Notes: generated from the letters alone by a model not told the origin. A DNA stretch of 64,000 bases from UBA11650 sp963997925 (GCA_963997925.1 CAXEOX010000002.1:1-64000); one strand, 5' to 3'; shown: positions 33,480-42,950, numbered from the stretch's first letter. A program made the numbers and translations.

Positions 33480-34730
33480 CTATACGAAGCCTCGCAGTTC
33501 AACGGCCCGGGCGACCCGCTCCACGCCGATATGAAATGCCGCTTGGCGGTGGGTGATGCCTTCGGTCTGGGCCTTCTCCCGTACTTCGCCGTAGGCCCGC
33601 GCCATAATCTTTATCAGCTCTTCGTTGACATGGCTTTCCTCCCAACGGAACTCCTGCAGGTTTTGGGTCCACTCGAAGTAGGAGACGATGACCCCGCCGG
33701 CGTTGACCAGAATGTCCGGCATGACCCGGATCCCGCGTTCAGCCAATATGTCGTCGGCTTCCGGGGTTAGAGGATGGTTGGCTGCTTCTACGATCAGCTT
33801 GGTTTTCAGCTTAGGTGCGTTCTCCGCTGTTACCACGTTGCCGATGGCGGCGGGTACCAGAACATCACATTCCAATTCCAATAGCTCGGCATTGGTTACG
33901 TTATCTCCCCCGGCGAACCCGGGAACCACCCCAGACTGATTTTGATGTTCTAGTAATGCCGCTATGTCGAGTCCGTTGGAGTTGTATACTCCGCCCTGAA
34001 CCCCGCTCACTCCAACCACCTTGCAGCCATACTCCTGTAGCAACTTGGCGGTCCACGTACCCACGTTTCCGAAACCCTGAATCACGATGCGAGCTCCGTC
34101 AGGGTTCATACCCATGTCGTTTGCCGCCTGGCTAATCAGGTAGGAGACACCTCGGCCGGTAGCGGCCTCTCTTCCCAGTGAGCCGCCAATCTCCACGGGT
34201 TTTCCGGTTACGCAAGCGGGCGAATGTCCGTGGATTTGGCCGTAAGCGTCCATCATCCAGGCCATGGTCTGAGAGTTGGTGCCCATGTCGGGGGCCGGTA
34301 TGTCCCGGTTAGGGGCCAACAGGTGCACGATATTTATCGTGTAACGGCGGGTGAGGCGGTTCAATTCTTCGTTGCTGAGTTCAGTAGGGTCAACCTGAAC
34401 GCCCCCCTTTGCGCCGCCGAAAGGCAGGTTCATCAGGGCGGTCTTCCAAGTCATGAGGGCGGCTAATGCTCTGACCTCATCTTGGTCCGCTTCAGGATGG
34501 TACCGTACGCCGCCTTTGTACGGTCCACGAGCACCGTTGTGCTGGATGCGGAAACCGTTGTAAACGTTGATGTGGCCGTCGTCCATTCGCACCGGCACCT
34601 GGACCTGAAGCTCGCGCCAAGGTCTTCGCAGCATCTCCCGGCGCCCTTCGGCCAGCCCCAGCCGTTCGGCGGCTTGGTCGAAAAAGAGGTTCACTTCCTC
34701 AAAGGGAGTCAATTTCTTAGCGGTAGCCAT
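33480..34730 (-). CDS. gdhA: Glu/Leu/Phe/Val-type glutamate dehydrogenase
   Basis: A 416-residue hexameric-type amino acid dehydrogenase that interconverts glutamate and 2-oxoglutarate plus ammonia. Substrate-site segments are GPYKGGVRYHP, WKTALMNLPFGGAKGGV (catalytic Lys region) and APDMGTNSQTMAWMMD. The nucleotide-binding fold carries IQGFGNVGTWTAK. VEAANHPLTPEADDIL and NAGGVIVSYFEW complete the signature. Length fits the 410-450 group. It starts at ATG 34730 and has no operon partner nearby. Confidence 0.93.
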   Translation of the reverse strand: MATAKKLTPFEEVNLFFDQAAERLGLAEGRREMLRRPWRELQVQVPVRMDDGHINVYNGFRIQHNGARGPYKGGVRYHPEADQDEVRALAALMTWKTALMNLPFGGAKGGVQVDPTELSNEELNRLTRRYTINIVHLLAPNRDIPAPDMGTNSQTMAWMMDAYGQIHGHSPACVTGKPVEIGGSLGREAATGRGVSYLISQAANDMGMNPDGARIVIQGFGNVGTWTAKLLQEYGCKVVGVSGVQGGVYNSNGLDIAALLEHQNQSGVVPGFAGGDNVTNAELLELECDVLVPAAIGNVVTAENAPKLKTKLIVEAANHPLTPEADDILAERGIRVMPDILVNAGGVIVSYFEWTQNLQEFRWEESHVNEELIKIMARAYGEVREKAQTEGITHRQAAFHIGVERVARAVELRGFV

Positions 34731-35034
34731 GGTCCACGCCTCCTATTTTCGGCATCGGCCGAAAAGGTGTGTGTCATCCGGTCTACGGTTATATTTCAAT
34801 CCTCTTGGAACGGGCAAAACCTGCGACAGCATACGAATGCTCGACCGATATAGATAAGATGCCTGTCCACCCGATAGGGTGTTAAGTTTACCGGAAAAGC
34901 GGACGAAGGTGCGCTTACATATGGGGGCTTAGTTCGGGCATATTTCCACGACTGTGCTAAAATTCCGAAGTCTCAGATGCACACGGTCCATCGGGGATCC
35001 GGCGATATATAGACTTGGAGGACAGGAGCGAAAC
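34731..35034. other. Intergenic gap between divergent genes
   Basis: About 300 bases upstream of both the glutamate dehydrogenase and the gene at 35035, so it should hold their promoters. I see no strong promoter pair, hairpin or repeat in it. A Shine-Dalgarno AGGAG lies at 35026-35030. Confidence 0.3.
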
Positions 35035-35382
35035 ATGCTGTTTGAGGTTGAGGTGGTTGCTGGAGAGAACAGCCCGATGGACTTGAACCGGGTGTTCGAC
35101 CTGCTGTCCGAGCCACGCCCGATCCGCCGGGTTTTCACCGCCGATCGTATGGACGTGGACATCTGGTGTGAAGTGACGGGTTGGAGTGAAGCCGGTCAGT
35201 GCCCGGCTTATGCGGCGTTGTCGGAAGACTCCGGGGATGGCACGGTTCTGCTCATCTATGGTGGTGACGACGGTATCAGGTTGCGGCCAGTAGATTCCCA
35301 AGGGGAATGGGACCCGGCCAACGTTGAGCAATGGGGGGAGCCCTGCCTTATGTTGGGCATGGATGCTCCGGTGGAGGAATAG
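35035..35382 (+). CDS. Small acidic protein, unknown
   Basis: A 115-residue protein that begins MLFEVEVVAGENSPMDLNRVFD after a clear AGGAGCGAAAC ribosome-binding site; the frame is open further upstream without similar support. It contains IRRVFTADRMDVDIWCEVTGW and TVLLIYGGDDGIRLRPVDSQGEW. I do not recognise a family. It is acidic, soluble, and flanked by divergent and convergent genes, so context gives no hint. Confidence 0.6.
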   Translation: MLFEVEVVAGENSPMDLNRVFDLLSEPRPIRRVFTADRMDVDIWCEVTGWSEAGQCPAYAALSEDSGDGTVLLIYGGDDGIRLRPVDSQGEWDPANVEQWGEPCLMLGMDAPVEE

Positions 35383-35433
35383 GCCTGGGGTCTCGAGCAG
35401 TTCGCCCAAGACCCCATTAAAGACGATTCTCGA

Positions 35434-36579
35434 CTATGCCTGCTTCGTGAACTCCGGCATGACATCCTTGGCGAAGCGGCTCAGTTGGTCTTTGTACATC
35501 TCCCAGGGCATGGCCTCGGGCCATTGGAGGATGACGTCCTCCAGCCCCGGATACCGCTCTTCCATCTCATGGAGGAACTTGATACATCCTTCCGGCTCTC
35601 CGCAGTACCAGACCTTCTGCTCGATTCCCTCTTCGATGGTCGGCGCTCGGGATGGCGCGCCCGGGGTGCCCCAGGCGCGGCCTTCTGAGTCGGTGTAGCG
35701 GACGAAGCCGAAGGGCGCGAACCACTTGTATCGTTCATCGTGGTAGGGCCGGACTTTGTCCATCGCTTCCCGCTCGCTGTCCCCCAGACAAAATCCGATG
35801 CCTAGAGCCATGTCCTGTCCCAACGAGAGATTTCGGCCTTCTTCCGCCGCAAAGTCCTTGTAGGTGTTGAAGAGTTGATTGACCAGCACGTCGCCGGTTA
35901 GAGCGACCACACCCTTGATTCCCTTTCTGGCGATGTACTCAAGGGTTCGGCCGCTGGCGACGGGCTGCCAAATCTCCACCGGCGTGTTGATTGGCTTGGG
36001 CACCATGGTGATGTCCTGCACTTCGTAACCCCGGAAAGGCACGTGAGCCGGGAGGGAATAATGCTTCCCTTCGTGGGTGAAGGAATCTTCGTTGAAGCAT
36101 TTGAAGATAATCTCCATCTGCTCTTCGAAAAGCTCCTTGTTGGCATCGTTATCGATGACTGGGGATCCGAAGGTTTCAACCTCTCGGGACTGATACCCTC
36201 TTCCAACTCCGAAAATCAACCTGCCTTTGGTCATGATGTCGGCCATGGCGTAGTCCTCGGCCAGACGGATGGGGTGCCAGTTGGGCACGACGTTGAAGCC
36301 GCTGCCAAACTTGAGCTGTTTGGTAATGCCTGCCAGATGAACGCCCTGTAATATCAGATTGGGGAAAACCTCGTAACCCTCCCGCTGGAAGTGGTGCTCG
36401 GCGGTCCACATGCAGTAATAGCCAAGCTCGTCCATATGCTTTGCCAGGTTCTCCGCATTGCCGTAGGCCTCTATAAGCTTCTCGTTCGGGTATCGCCGTT
36501 CGTCGGCGGGGGTGCCGTCTACACCGGGGTTTTCCAGGTCGATCTGGCCTACGTACAAGACCGAGAATCGCTTAATCAT
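35434..36579 (-). CDS. LLM class flavin-dependent monooxygenase (long form)
   Basis: A fourth luciferase-like monooxygenase, of 381 residues, longer than its relatives through an N-terminal insertion (GQIDLENPGVDGTPADERRYPNEKL). Core motifs are YYCMWTAEHHFQREGYEVFPNLIL, LKFGSGFNVVPNWHPIRLAEDYAMADIMTKGRLIFGVGRGYQSRE and PVEIWQPVASG. The C-terminus has GEPEGCIKFLHEMEERYPGLEDVILQ. ATG 36579 is well placed. It is distinct enough from the other three to suggest a different substrate. Confidence 0.92.
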   Translation of the reverse strand: MIKRFSVLYVGQIDLENPGVDGTPADERRYPNEKLIEAYGNAENLAKHMDELGYYCMWTAEHHFQREGYEVFPNLILQGVHLAGITKQLKFGSGFNVVPNWHPIRLAEDYAMADIMTKGRLIFGVGRGYQSREVETFGSPVIDNDANKELFEEQMEIIFKCFNEDSFTHEGKHYSLPAHVPFRGYEVQDITMVPKPINTPVEIWQPVASGRTLEYIARKGIKGVVALTGDVLVNQLFNTYKDFAAEEGRNLSLGQDMALGIGFCLGDSEREAMDKVRPYHDERYKWFAPFGFVRYTDSEGRAWGTPGAPSRAPTIEEGIEQKVWYCGEPEGCIKFLHEMEERYPGLEDVILQWPEAMPWEMYKDQLSRFAKDVMPEFTKQA

Positions 36580-36734
36580 CGTTGCTGCTCCCTTCGCGTT
36601 GGTAGTCTCGCCGCAAGCCGGATGCCATGCGGCGGAATTTAAGCGTCAAACTTCCCCATGGAGGTTCCAGTGGGCGGAAATATTATAGCATGGGACATCC
36701 GTTCGGCGGAGGCGGAAGCCGTCGTAGAGGGAAT

Positions 36735-39350
36735 TCAGGATGACCGCTTAGGTTCCCGGTGGGTCAGTAAGAGTAGAGAAGGCAATACGAATAGAGCAGC
36801 GGCGGCGGCCATGAATATCATGGCGGCAGTTATCACGCCATAGGCGGAAAACAGGGGCATGGGAGCGAAGGCCATGACGGCGAATCCGATGACACTGGAC
36901 CCCGCCGACCCGGCCAAGGCAACCCCGGTTCCCGACGCCGCAGCCCGCAGCGCCTCCTCCGCACCCTGTCCGCGGCCAAGCTCTTCCCGGAAGCGTTGGG
37001 TCATGTGGATCGAGTAGTCGATACCCACCCCGATGGACACGGCGGCGATGGTGGCGGTGACGAAGTTAAGGCTGTAACCGGCGACGTACATGAAGGCGTA
37101 CAGCCAGGAAACCACTAGGCCAATGGGGATGATGGTGACCACCGCCAAGGTAACCGAACGCATCCAAAAGGCCAGCAGTATCAAGCATGCGGCCACTGCC
37201 ACCGGGAGAGAAACGTTCAAGGCCCTGGTGGTCGCTTGCAGCGTGGCTTCTCGGGTGAAGGGCGAGCCGGTCAGTCCGACAAAGCTGATGCTGGGAACTT
37301 GGCGCATCGGATCCAGATCTTGCTCCAAGGCCTGCCGGGCGGACCCGATGTTGGCTTGTTGCCGGGACCCTAAAACTCCTACCACCAATATGATTTCCTG
37401 CTCTCCGGATTGGGAAGGGTCGTAGTGCAAGGTTTCCCGTACCTGGATCGAGTCGTAGACCATGGTACTTTCGTTGAGGGGAACCCCATGTCGGACCATG
37501 TAATCAAAAGCGGCCTGTACCTGTCCTGGGCTGTCAGGGATCTGATCCCCGTTTTCGTCGGTTATGTCTACCCGGGACTTGGCTAACACCTGGGAGCGGG
37601 CGTAAGGATTCTCGGTTACTCGAGACAGAAGTTGAAACAGGGTTCTGGCGTAGAGGGAAACCTGCCCGTCCTCGGCTTGCCCCAATCTGCTATTTTCGCT
37701 CAACCGGTCCAGCAGGTCTCTTATAGCTGCTAGAGATTCCGGGGTTGTCAGGTCGCCACGGATGTAAATGACCGCCGGTTCTCCCGATAACGCCGCAGCG
37801 GTGTGCTGGTCCAGTTTGTCGAGGCCGATTACCAGGTCCGATTCGGAATCGAAGAAGTCCTTAACGTCTAGGTTGGGCTCCAATTGGAAGGCCAGCAGCG
37901 TAGCAGCCGCGGTCAGGACTGCAGCGATGGGCAGCACGGCCCAGCGGTGGCGGGCCATCTCCAGAACCGCCCCGGCGATGGCAGCCGAAGCCAACCCTGT
38001 CGGTGGGGCGGACGTGCTGCCCGCTGATACCGGCTCTTGAGCATCGCCGAAAGCCCGGCCGTGTTGCGGGCTCGACTCTAATCTTCGCTGATCCAGCCGC
38101 ATAATGACGAGAGGCAGGAACATCCCCATTATGACGTAGCTGGATAGAACCGCTATTCCCGCCCCGATGCCGAAGCCGATGACGGTTTCGATCCCAGATG
38201 TCAGGTTGGCCAGGAAGGCGATGCCATCGGAAAGCATAGCTAGGGTCAACGCCCCGATCACCCCGGTGAAGCCAGCCCGCAAGGCCAGAGACGGCTCAGC
38301 GACGCGGCGCGTTTCTTCTCTATACCGGGCTACCGCATGAATCAGGAAGTCGACTCCCAGTGAAATCATGGCTATGGGGACAATCAGGTCGAGAATCAAG
38401 GATGAACCCAAACCTACCAAGATAGTCAGTCCTTTCAGCCATACGAACAGCATCAATAAGCCCAGGAACGCAAGACCTGCGATACCCAAAGACCGCAGGG
38501 TGACACCCACCACCACCAAGACCAGGACCACCGTCGCGGCGATGAACGGAATGGCTGTCTTACCCTGTTCTTGGGACACCAGGTTTACGTCCAGTGCCAC
38601 GCCCCATAGCTGGTAGCTGGACTGTTCTGTCTGAAGAATCTCCCGTACCCTCCGGTTGAACCGCTCCTTGCCGAGAGTGACGTCGTCGCCGGTCAGGCTG
38701 ATGGTCAATGGGCCGCCACCTAGCATCTCGTTGTCCGAGGCGACGAAGGCGGAGAAGGCTGCCGAACTCCAAGAATTTATCTCTTGGCCGTCGACAATCT
38801 TGGTCTGGAACGAGGCGTCTTTGGACAGGGAACCTCGCAGGGGCCTTCCCGTTGGGCTATCCAGGATGCGGGATATAGCTGCCTTCACCTGGTCATCGGT
38901 GGCTGTTTTCAGAGAAGTAGCGGTGCTCGGGTCTAGCAGAAATAGGTTCTGCACTGCGTCGGCGATGGTGTAGATGCCCAGGATCTGGCGTTCGCGGTCC
39001 GCATCGTAGCCGGAATACAACAAACTACCCAGGTCCGATGCGCGTAGCTTCCTTTCGTTCTGGTAAAGCTCCCACAGCGGCTGTTGGCGCAGGATGTCTC
39101 CCTGCGGGTCTTCAACGATGAAGGTGGTGACGTGGATCCGGGGAGGGAATCGCTGATTGACGGTCTCCAGCAGGTCGAACACCGGACCGCCGGGGTCTTG
39201 CGATGCCGGGCCGGGTGGCGCCATGAAGACGATGGGCAGAGCAAAGAGGACCGTCAGCGCCAGCACGGTTCCGATGAACCAACCGGAGTGACGGAGGATG
39301 AAGTCGCTGGTCCTACTTGCAAGGACACTCTGGGATGAGGTGCTAAGCAC
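36735..39350 (-). CDS. MMPL/RND-type transporter (HpnN-like)
   Basis: An 871-residue exporter of the RND superfamily with MMPL/sterol-sensing-like repeats. An N-terminal membrane helix (GWFIGTVLALTVLFALPIVF) is followed by a large periplasmic-type domain at about 50-250 and a block of five to six helices (about 265-425) holding GVDFLIHAVARYREE. A second helix (about 470-490), second outer domain and second helix block (about 720-865) follow, with GVGIDYSIHMTQRFREEL, the usual duplicate of the first signature. Such proteins move lipids or hydrophobic molecules using proton flow. No adaptor or outer-membrane factor is adjacent. The start is ATG 39350. Confidence 0.9.
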   Translation of the reverse strand: MLSTSSQSVLASRTSDFILRHSGWFIGTVLALTVLFALPIVFMAPPGPASQDPGGPVFDLLETVNQRFPPRIHVTTFIVEDPQGDILRQQPLWELYQNERKLRASDLGSLLYSGYDADRERQILGIYTIADAVQNLFLLDPSTATSLKTATDDQVKAAISRILDSPTGRPLRGSLSKDASFQTKIVDGQEINSWSSAAFSAFVASDNEMLGGGPLTISLTGDDVTLGKERFNRRVREILQTEQSSYQLWGVALDVNLVSQEQGKTAIPFIAATVVLVLVVVGVTLRSLGIAGLAFLGLLMLFVWLKGLTILVGLGSSLILDLIVPIAMISLGVDFLIHAVARYREETRRVAEPSLALRAGFTGVIGALTLAMLSDGIAFLANLTSGIETVIGFGIGAGIAVLSSYVIMGMFLPLVIMRLDQRRLESSPQHGRAFGDAQEPVSAGSTSAPPTGLASAAIAGAVLEMARHRWAVLPIAAVLTAAATLLAFQLEPNLDVKDFFDSESDLVIGLDKLDQHTAAALSGEPAVIYIRGDLTTPESLAAIRDLLDRLSENSRLGQAEDGQVSLYARTLFQLLSRVTENPYARSQVLAKSRVDITDENGDQIPDSPGQVQAAFDYMVRHGVPLNESTMVYDSIQVRETLHYDPSQSGEQEIILVVGVLGSRQQANIGSARQALEQDLDPMRQVPSISFVGLTGSPFTREATLQATTRALNVSLPVAVAACLILLAFWMRSVTLAVVTIIPIGLVVSWLYAFMYVAGYSLNFVTATIAAVSIGVGIDYSIHMTQRFREELGRGQGAEEALRAAASGTGVALAGSAGSSVIGFAVMAFAPMPLFSAYGVITAAMIFMAAAAALFVLPSLLLLTHREPKRSS

Positions 39351-39382
39351 GATAGAGGAGAGTTCGCTGGTACTTCATTCGC

Positions 39383-40591
39383 CTACTGCACCACGGCGCG
39401 GCGTACAAGGTCTTCAATATCGGCGGTGGTGTAGTCTAGTCCTGCCAACACCTCGGCTGTGTGCTGGCCGGTGACGGACCCGGCGTGGCGGACGCGTCCC
39501 GGCGTTTCCGACATATGGATCGGTATGCCCACCTGCTTCACCACTCCTTCCGGTATATTGGGAGTTTCTACTTCAATCAACATGCCCCGATGGGCCAACT
39601 GGGGGTCGGACAGGACCTCGTCCAGGGAGTAGACCTTGCCGACGGAGATGTCTTTGTCTTGCAAGAAATCGAACCATTCGTCACGAGTTTTGGTTCGGAA
39701 AGTCTGCTCCAGAAAGTCGGTGATTTCCTGCTTTTTATCTCCATCGGCAGCGCGGCTATCGGCCAAGTCTTCGCGGCCCAAGGCGGTGCAGAGGTTGCGC
39801 CAGAACCAGGGTTCGATGGCGGCGATGGTGAAGTGCTTGCCGTCCTTGGTTTCGTACACGTTGTAGTATGGAGCGCTCCCGTTCAGCGTGGTCGTCCCTC
39901 GGCCTGGGACAGTGCCTTGGGCCAACAAGTCGGAAATCATGCCGGCCAGCATGTAAAGAACACCCTCGGTCATCGCGATGTCCAGGTATTGGCCCCGCCC
40001 GGTTTTTTGCCGGGCCAGCAGGGCCGCCAGAACAGCAACTGCGCCGCAGAGTCCCCCACCGGCGTAGTCGGCCAGCAGGTTTAGGGGAATCGCCGGTTTT
40101 TGGTCCTCGGAGTGGCCGATCAACCCCAGCGCCCCTGCCAGGGAGATGTAGTTTATGTCATGCCCCACCATGTTGGCATAGGGGCCGTCCTGGCCGTAGC
40201 CGGAGATGGAGCAGTAGACGATTCGCGGGTTAATCTCAGAGATTTTTTGATAACCAACGCCTAACCGGTCGACCACTCCCGGCCGGAAGCCTTCGACCAC
40301 AACATCCGCCGATTCGGCCAGCCGGTAGAACACATCCCTCGCCTCGGGCTCTTTAAGGTTCAGGGCGATGCTTTGCTTGTTCCGCTGCAAAGCGTTGTAG
40401 GCGGCGCGGCGCTGTTCGTCCTCCAGGCTTTTAACGCCGAAGAGGGACTCTTCATATTCCGCCCGGTCGCCGGTCATGGGTCGCTCCACCATTAGAACGT
40501 CGGCCCCCAGATCTCCCAGCACCATGGTGCAAAACATGCCGGGGGTGTTGCGGCAGAAATCCAGAACCTTGATACCTTCCAGGGCTAACAT
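39383..40591 (-). CDS. CaiB/BaiF family CoA-transferase
   Basis: A 402-residue class III CoA-transferase, which moves CoA between carboxylic acids. Signature parts are LEGIKVLDFCRNTPGMFCTMVLGDLGADVLMVERP at the start, RNKQSIALNLKEPEARDVFYRL, VVEGFRPGVVDRLGVGYQ and YCSISGYGQDGPYANMVGHDINY, with GRGQYLDIAMTEGV. The catalytic Asp position falls in the GHDINY segment. It starts at ATG 40591 and is divergent from the SDR gene at 40745, so the pair may share a promoter region. Acyl substrates are unknown. Confidence 0.94.
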   Translation of the reverse strand: MLALEGIKVLDFCRNTPGMFCTMVLGDLGADVLMVERPMTGDRAEYEESLFGVKSLEDEQRRAAYNALQRNKQSIALNLKEPEARDVFYRLAESADVVVEGFRPGVVDRLGVGYQKISEINPRIVYCSISGYGQDGPYANMVGHDINYISLAGALGLIGHSEDQKPAIPLNLLADYAGGGLCGAVAVLAALLARQKTGRGQYLDIAMTEGVLYMLAGMISDLLAQGTVPGRGTTTLNGSAPYYNVYETKDGKHFTIAAIEPWFWRNLCTALGREDLADSRAADGDKKQEITDFLEQTFRTKTRDEWFDFLQDKDISVGKVYSLDEVLSDPQLAHRGMLIEVETPNIPEGVVKQVGIPIHMSETPGRVRHAGSVTGQHTAEVLAGLDYTTADIEDLVRRAVVQ

Positions 40592-40744
40592 AGATCGCCT
40601 CCCAGCCAGCCTCGCGCGCCGGTCAATTATAGACTATGGCCGGAGCTGCTGACCGGATAACCAGGTGCGCCGTGAGACGCAGGAAGCTATAATCTTGAGG
40701 CTATTATCGGGAAATAAATCGGCGGCGTTTTACAGGAGGTAACC

Positions 40745-41518
40745 ATGGATCTGGGGATAGAGGGCAAGGTAGCGATGATAACCGGGGGCAGCCGGGGGCT
40801 GGGCAGACAAGCGGCTCTTTCGCTGGCGAGGGAAGGCTGCAAGGTATCGATCTGCGCCCGGAGCCAGGAACAACTGGGCACTACGGTTGCTGAATTAACT
40901 AATCTGGGATACCAGGTTTACGGTACCGCAGCCGACGTTACATCAGAAGAGGATGCCGCCCGCTTTTACCAGGAAACTATCGATAACTTGGGGCAACCCG
41001 ACATCCTGGTTAACAACGTGGGAGGCCGCAAGGGCACTATATTTGAGGAGACCAGTCTGGAGCTATTCAAAGAGGGTCTGGAACTGAACCTATACAGTGC
41101 TTACCGGATGATTGCCTTGGTGCTTCCTCATATGAAGGACCAGAACTGGGGCCGCATCGTCAACATATCGTCGATCTATGGCCGGGAGCACGGCGGCAGC
41201 GTCGATTACATGGCGTCCAAGGCTGCGCTCATTGCTCTATCGAAGCACCTGGCATTACAACTGGCGCCGACCAACGTGCGGGTAAACTCCATCGCCCCCG
41301 GGTCCATCGACTTCCCCGGAAGCTCTTGGGACCGGTTCCAACAGAACAACACTCCGGAAGTAGTTGCCGAGTTCATAACCCGCAACTTGCCCGCGGGCAA
41401 ATTTGGCTGGCCGGAACCCATCGGAGAGATGGTCGCCTTCCTGTCCTCGGACCGGGCAGACCTGGTCACCGGCACCTGCATCAACGTGGACGGCGGACAG
41501 TCTAAATCGTTGTTTTAG
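40745..41518 (+). CDS. SDR family oxidoreductase
   Basis: A 257-residue classical SDR. It shows AMITGGSRGLGRQAALSLAREG (cofactor site), DILVNNVGG, NISSIYGREHGGSVDYMASKAAL (Ser, Tyr and Lys of the active site) and a C-terminal GTCINVDGGQSKSLF. ATG 40745 follows AGGAGG with a six-base spacer. It is divergent with a CoA-transferase gene, which may indicate a role in the same acyl-CoA pathway, for example as a 3-oxoacyl or hydroxyacyl dehydrogenase. Confidence 0.93.
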   Translation: MDLGIEGKVAMITGGSRGLGRQAALSLAREGCKVSICARSQEQLGTTVAELTNLGYQVYGTAADVTSEEDAARFYQETIDNLGQPDILVNNVGGRKGTIFEETSLELFKEGLELNLYSAYRMIALVLPHMKDQNWGRIVNISSIYGREHGGSVDYMASKAALIALSKHLALQLAPTNVRVNSIAPGSIDFPGSSWDRFQQNNTPEVVAEFITRNLPAGKFGWPEPIGEMVAFLSSDRADLVTGTCINVDGGQSKSLF

Positions 41519-41600
41519 AGCTATCAGCAGTCAGCCCCCACGCGGCCATGTCTGTTCTCCAGATTCGGGCTCCTGACCGCTGATAGCTGACCGCACTATA
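41519..41600. repeat. GCTATCAGCAGTCAGC...GCTGATAGCTGA inverted repeat
   Basis: The left arm AGCTATCAGCAGTCAGC and the right arm GACCGCTGATAGCTGAC are complementary in part and enclose a loop of about 45 bases. It is the clearest member of the family seen at 24311, 27342, 28503 and 29380. It sits between convergent genes and touches the 3' end of the hydrolase at 41596. Confidence 0.7.
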
Positions 41601-42402
41601 CGTGACTTAGCTTGCCGATAAACTCCCGCCAGGCCGTGACGCACTTGTCCGGGGCGGAGTGTTGGACGTAGCCGCTGGTGCCAGGAATCTCCACCAGGGT
41701 GCTATTGGGCAGAAGGTTTGCCATGCCCTGTGTACGGTCCGGCGTGTTGCCGGTGCTGGTCTCGGCGACCAGGATCAGGGTGGGGATGTCGATCTTGGGC
41801 AGAATATCCGACAAGTCTTGAGTCGACAGGTAGGCCAGAGTTTCTAGCACCACCCTCTGGGAAGTCTGGGACATCTGGTCGATGTACCACTGGTGATGGG
41901 CGGGGTCGGCGCTGGGATCTACGCGCCGCTCTCCGGTCTTCTTTGCCCAAGCGGCTACCCCTTCGTCCTGCACCAGTTTGTAGTATTCCAGGTACGTCGC
42001 GACACCGGCGAACTTGTAGGGTGATGTGCAGACGGTTAGGGAATGGAGCCGGTCCGGGTGCTCGTGGGCGAACTGAAGGGAGATAGTGCCGCCCACCGTT
42101 TCGCCAACCAAGTGAATCTTCTCCAGACCAAGCCGGTCCAGTAGGCGCAACAGGTCGGTGCTGAAGTTGCTCAGCGACCAATCGTACCCTTCCGGAGGGA
42201 CGCTGGAGCGGCCGAAGCCCCGGGCGTCCAGCCGCACCACCCGGTACTGGCGGGCTAGAAGAGGCACCCAGGCGTACCACAACCGGGAGCTTTTCGCGTT
42301 ACCGTGATGCAAAACCACCGCCTCCGGCGTACGCCAGGGATCGGTGTAATCGTCATCTTCGTAGTACATCTCCAGAGTTTTATCCAGCTTCGCCGTCGGC
42401 AT
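41596..42402 (-). CDS. Alpha/beta hydrolase with Thr at the nucleophile position
   Basis: A 268-residue alpha/beta-fold hydrolase like 3-oxoadipate enol-lactonases. It has AVVLHHGNAKSSRLWYAWVPLLARQYRVVRLDARGFGRSS and the elbow LVGETVGGT, where the usual Ser of G-x-S-x-G is Thr102. A possible catalytic His is in YVQHSAPD and the acid region is ILVAETSTGNTPD. The Thr could still be a nucleophile, or the protein may have lost hydrolase function. The start is ATG 42402. It is followed 92 bases upstream by a VOC protein on the same strand. Confidence 0.82.
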   Translation of the reverse strand: MPTAKLDKTLEMYYEDDDYTDPWRTPEAVVLHHGNAKSSRLWYAWVPLLARQYRVVRLDARGFGRSSVPPEGYDWSLSNFSTDLLRLLDRLGLEKIHLVGETVGGTISLQFAHEHPDRLHSLTVCTSPYKFAGVATYLEYYKLVQDEGVAAWAKKTGERRVDPSADPAHHQWYIDQMSQTSQRVVLETLAYLSTQDLSDILPKIDIPTLILVAETSTGNTPDRTQGMANLLPNSTLVEIPGTSGYVQHSAPDKCVTAWREFIGKLSHV

Positions 42403-42458
42403 TTTTTGCTCCTAATAATCTCAAAGCCGGGATAACCCAAATCACCTCGCGCAAAAAG

Positions 42459-42494
42459 GCCCCCCTTTACGAAAGGAGGGCTGGGGGATTTCGG
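42459..42494. repeat. CCCCCCTTTACGAAAGGAGGG repeat (copy 2)
   Basis: The hairpin CCCCCCTTTACGAAAGGAGG followed by GCTGGGGGATTTCGG. It matches the core at 28451-28500. It lies between the VOC gene stop and the hydrolase start. Confidence 0.7.
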
Positions 42495-42950
42495 CTAACC
42501 CTGGCCCGCTAGCTTCTTGACCATGGGCACTGGGTCCGGGTCTCCGGTTAAGTCTTCGTTCCAACCGGCTGACTGGTACTCGATCTGTAGCCGGATTCCG
42601 TTGGGATCGTGGAAGTAGTAGGTCTTACCGTACTCCCGCTCGATGATTTCGGTCACCTCTACCCCGTTGTTCTTCAGACGCTGGTAGGCTTCGTCAAACT
42701 CGGCCTCGGTCGCCACGGGCAGGGCGAAGTGGTTCAGGTATTGGGGCGTTGCCTCATCTGGCCGCTCGGCTCCGTCGAAGAAGGCGAAGGCGTTGCCGCC
42801 GCCAATCTCCACGTTGTAGTGCCTGCGTCCGTCCCCGGTGCGTGAGGTACGGGCCAATCTCATCCCGAGAATGCCACAATAGAACTGGAGTGTTGCTTCC
42901 ATGTCGTTGGTGTTTACGGCTACGTGGTCGATTCCGGTAGTCTTGAACAT
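42495..42950 (-). CDS. VOC/glyoxalase-fold protein
   Basis: A 151-residue vicinal-oxygen-chelate protein: IDHVAVNTNDMEATLQFYCGILGMRLAR at the start (His metal ligand), then PQYLNHFALPVATEAEFDEAYQRLKNNGVEVTEIIEREYGKTYYFHDPNGIRLQIEYQS, with the second His and final Glu ligands expected of the fold. It could be an isomerase, dioxygenase or glyoxalase, which sequence does not decide. GGAGG precedes ATG 42950. It is full length. Confidence 0.9.
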   Translation of the reverse strand: MFKTTGIDHVAVNTNDMEATLQFYCGILGMRLARTSRTGDGRRHYNVEIGGGNAFAFFDGAERPDEATPQYLNHFALPVATEAEFDEAYQRLKNNGVEVTEIIEREYGKTYYFHDPNGIRLQIEYQSAGWNEDLTGDPDPVPMVKKLAGQG

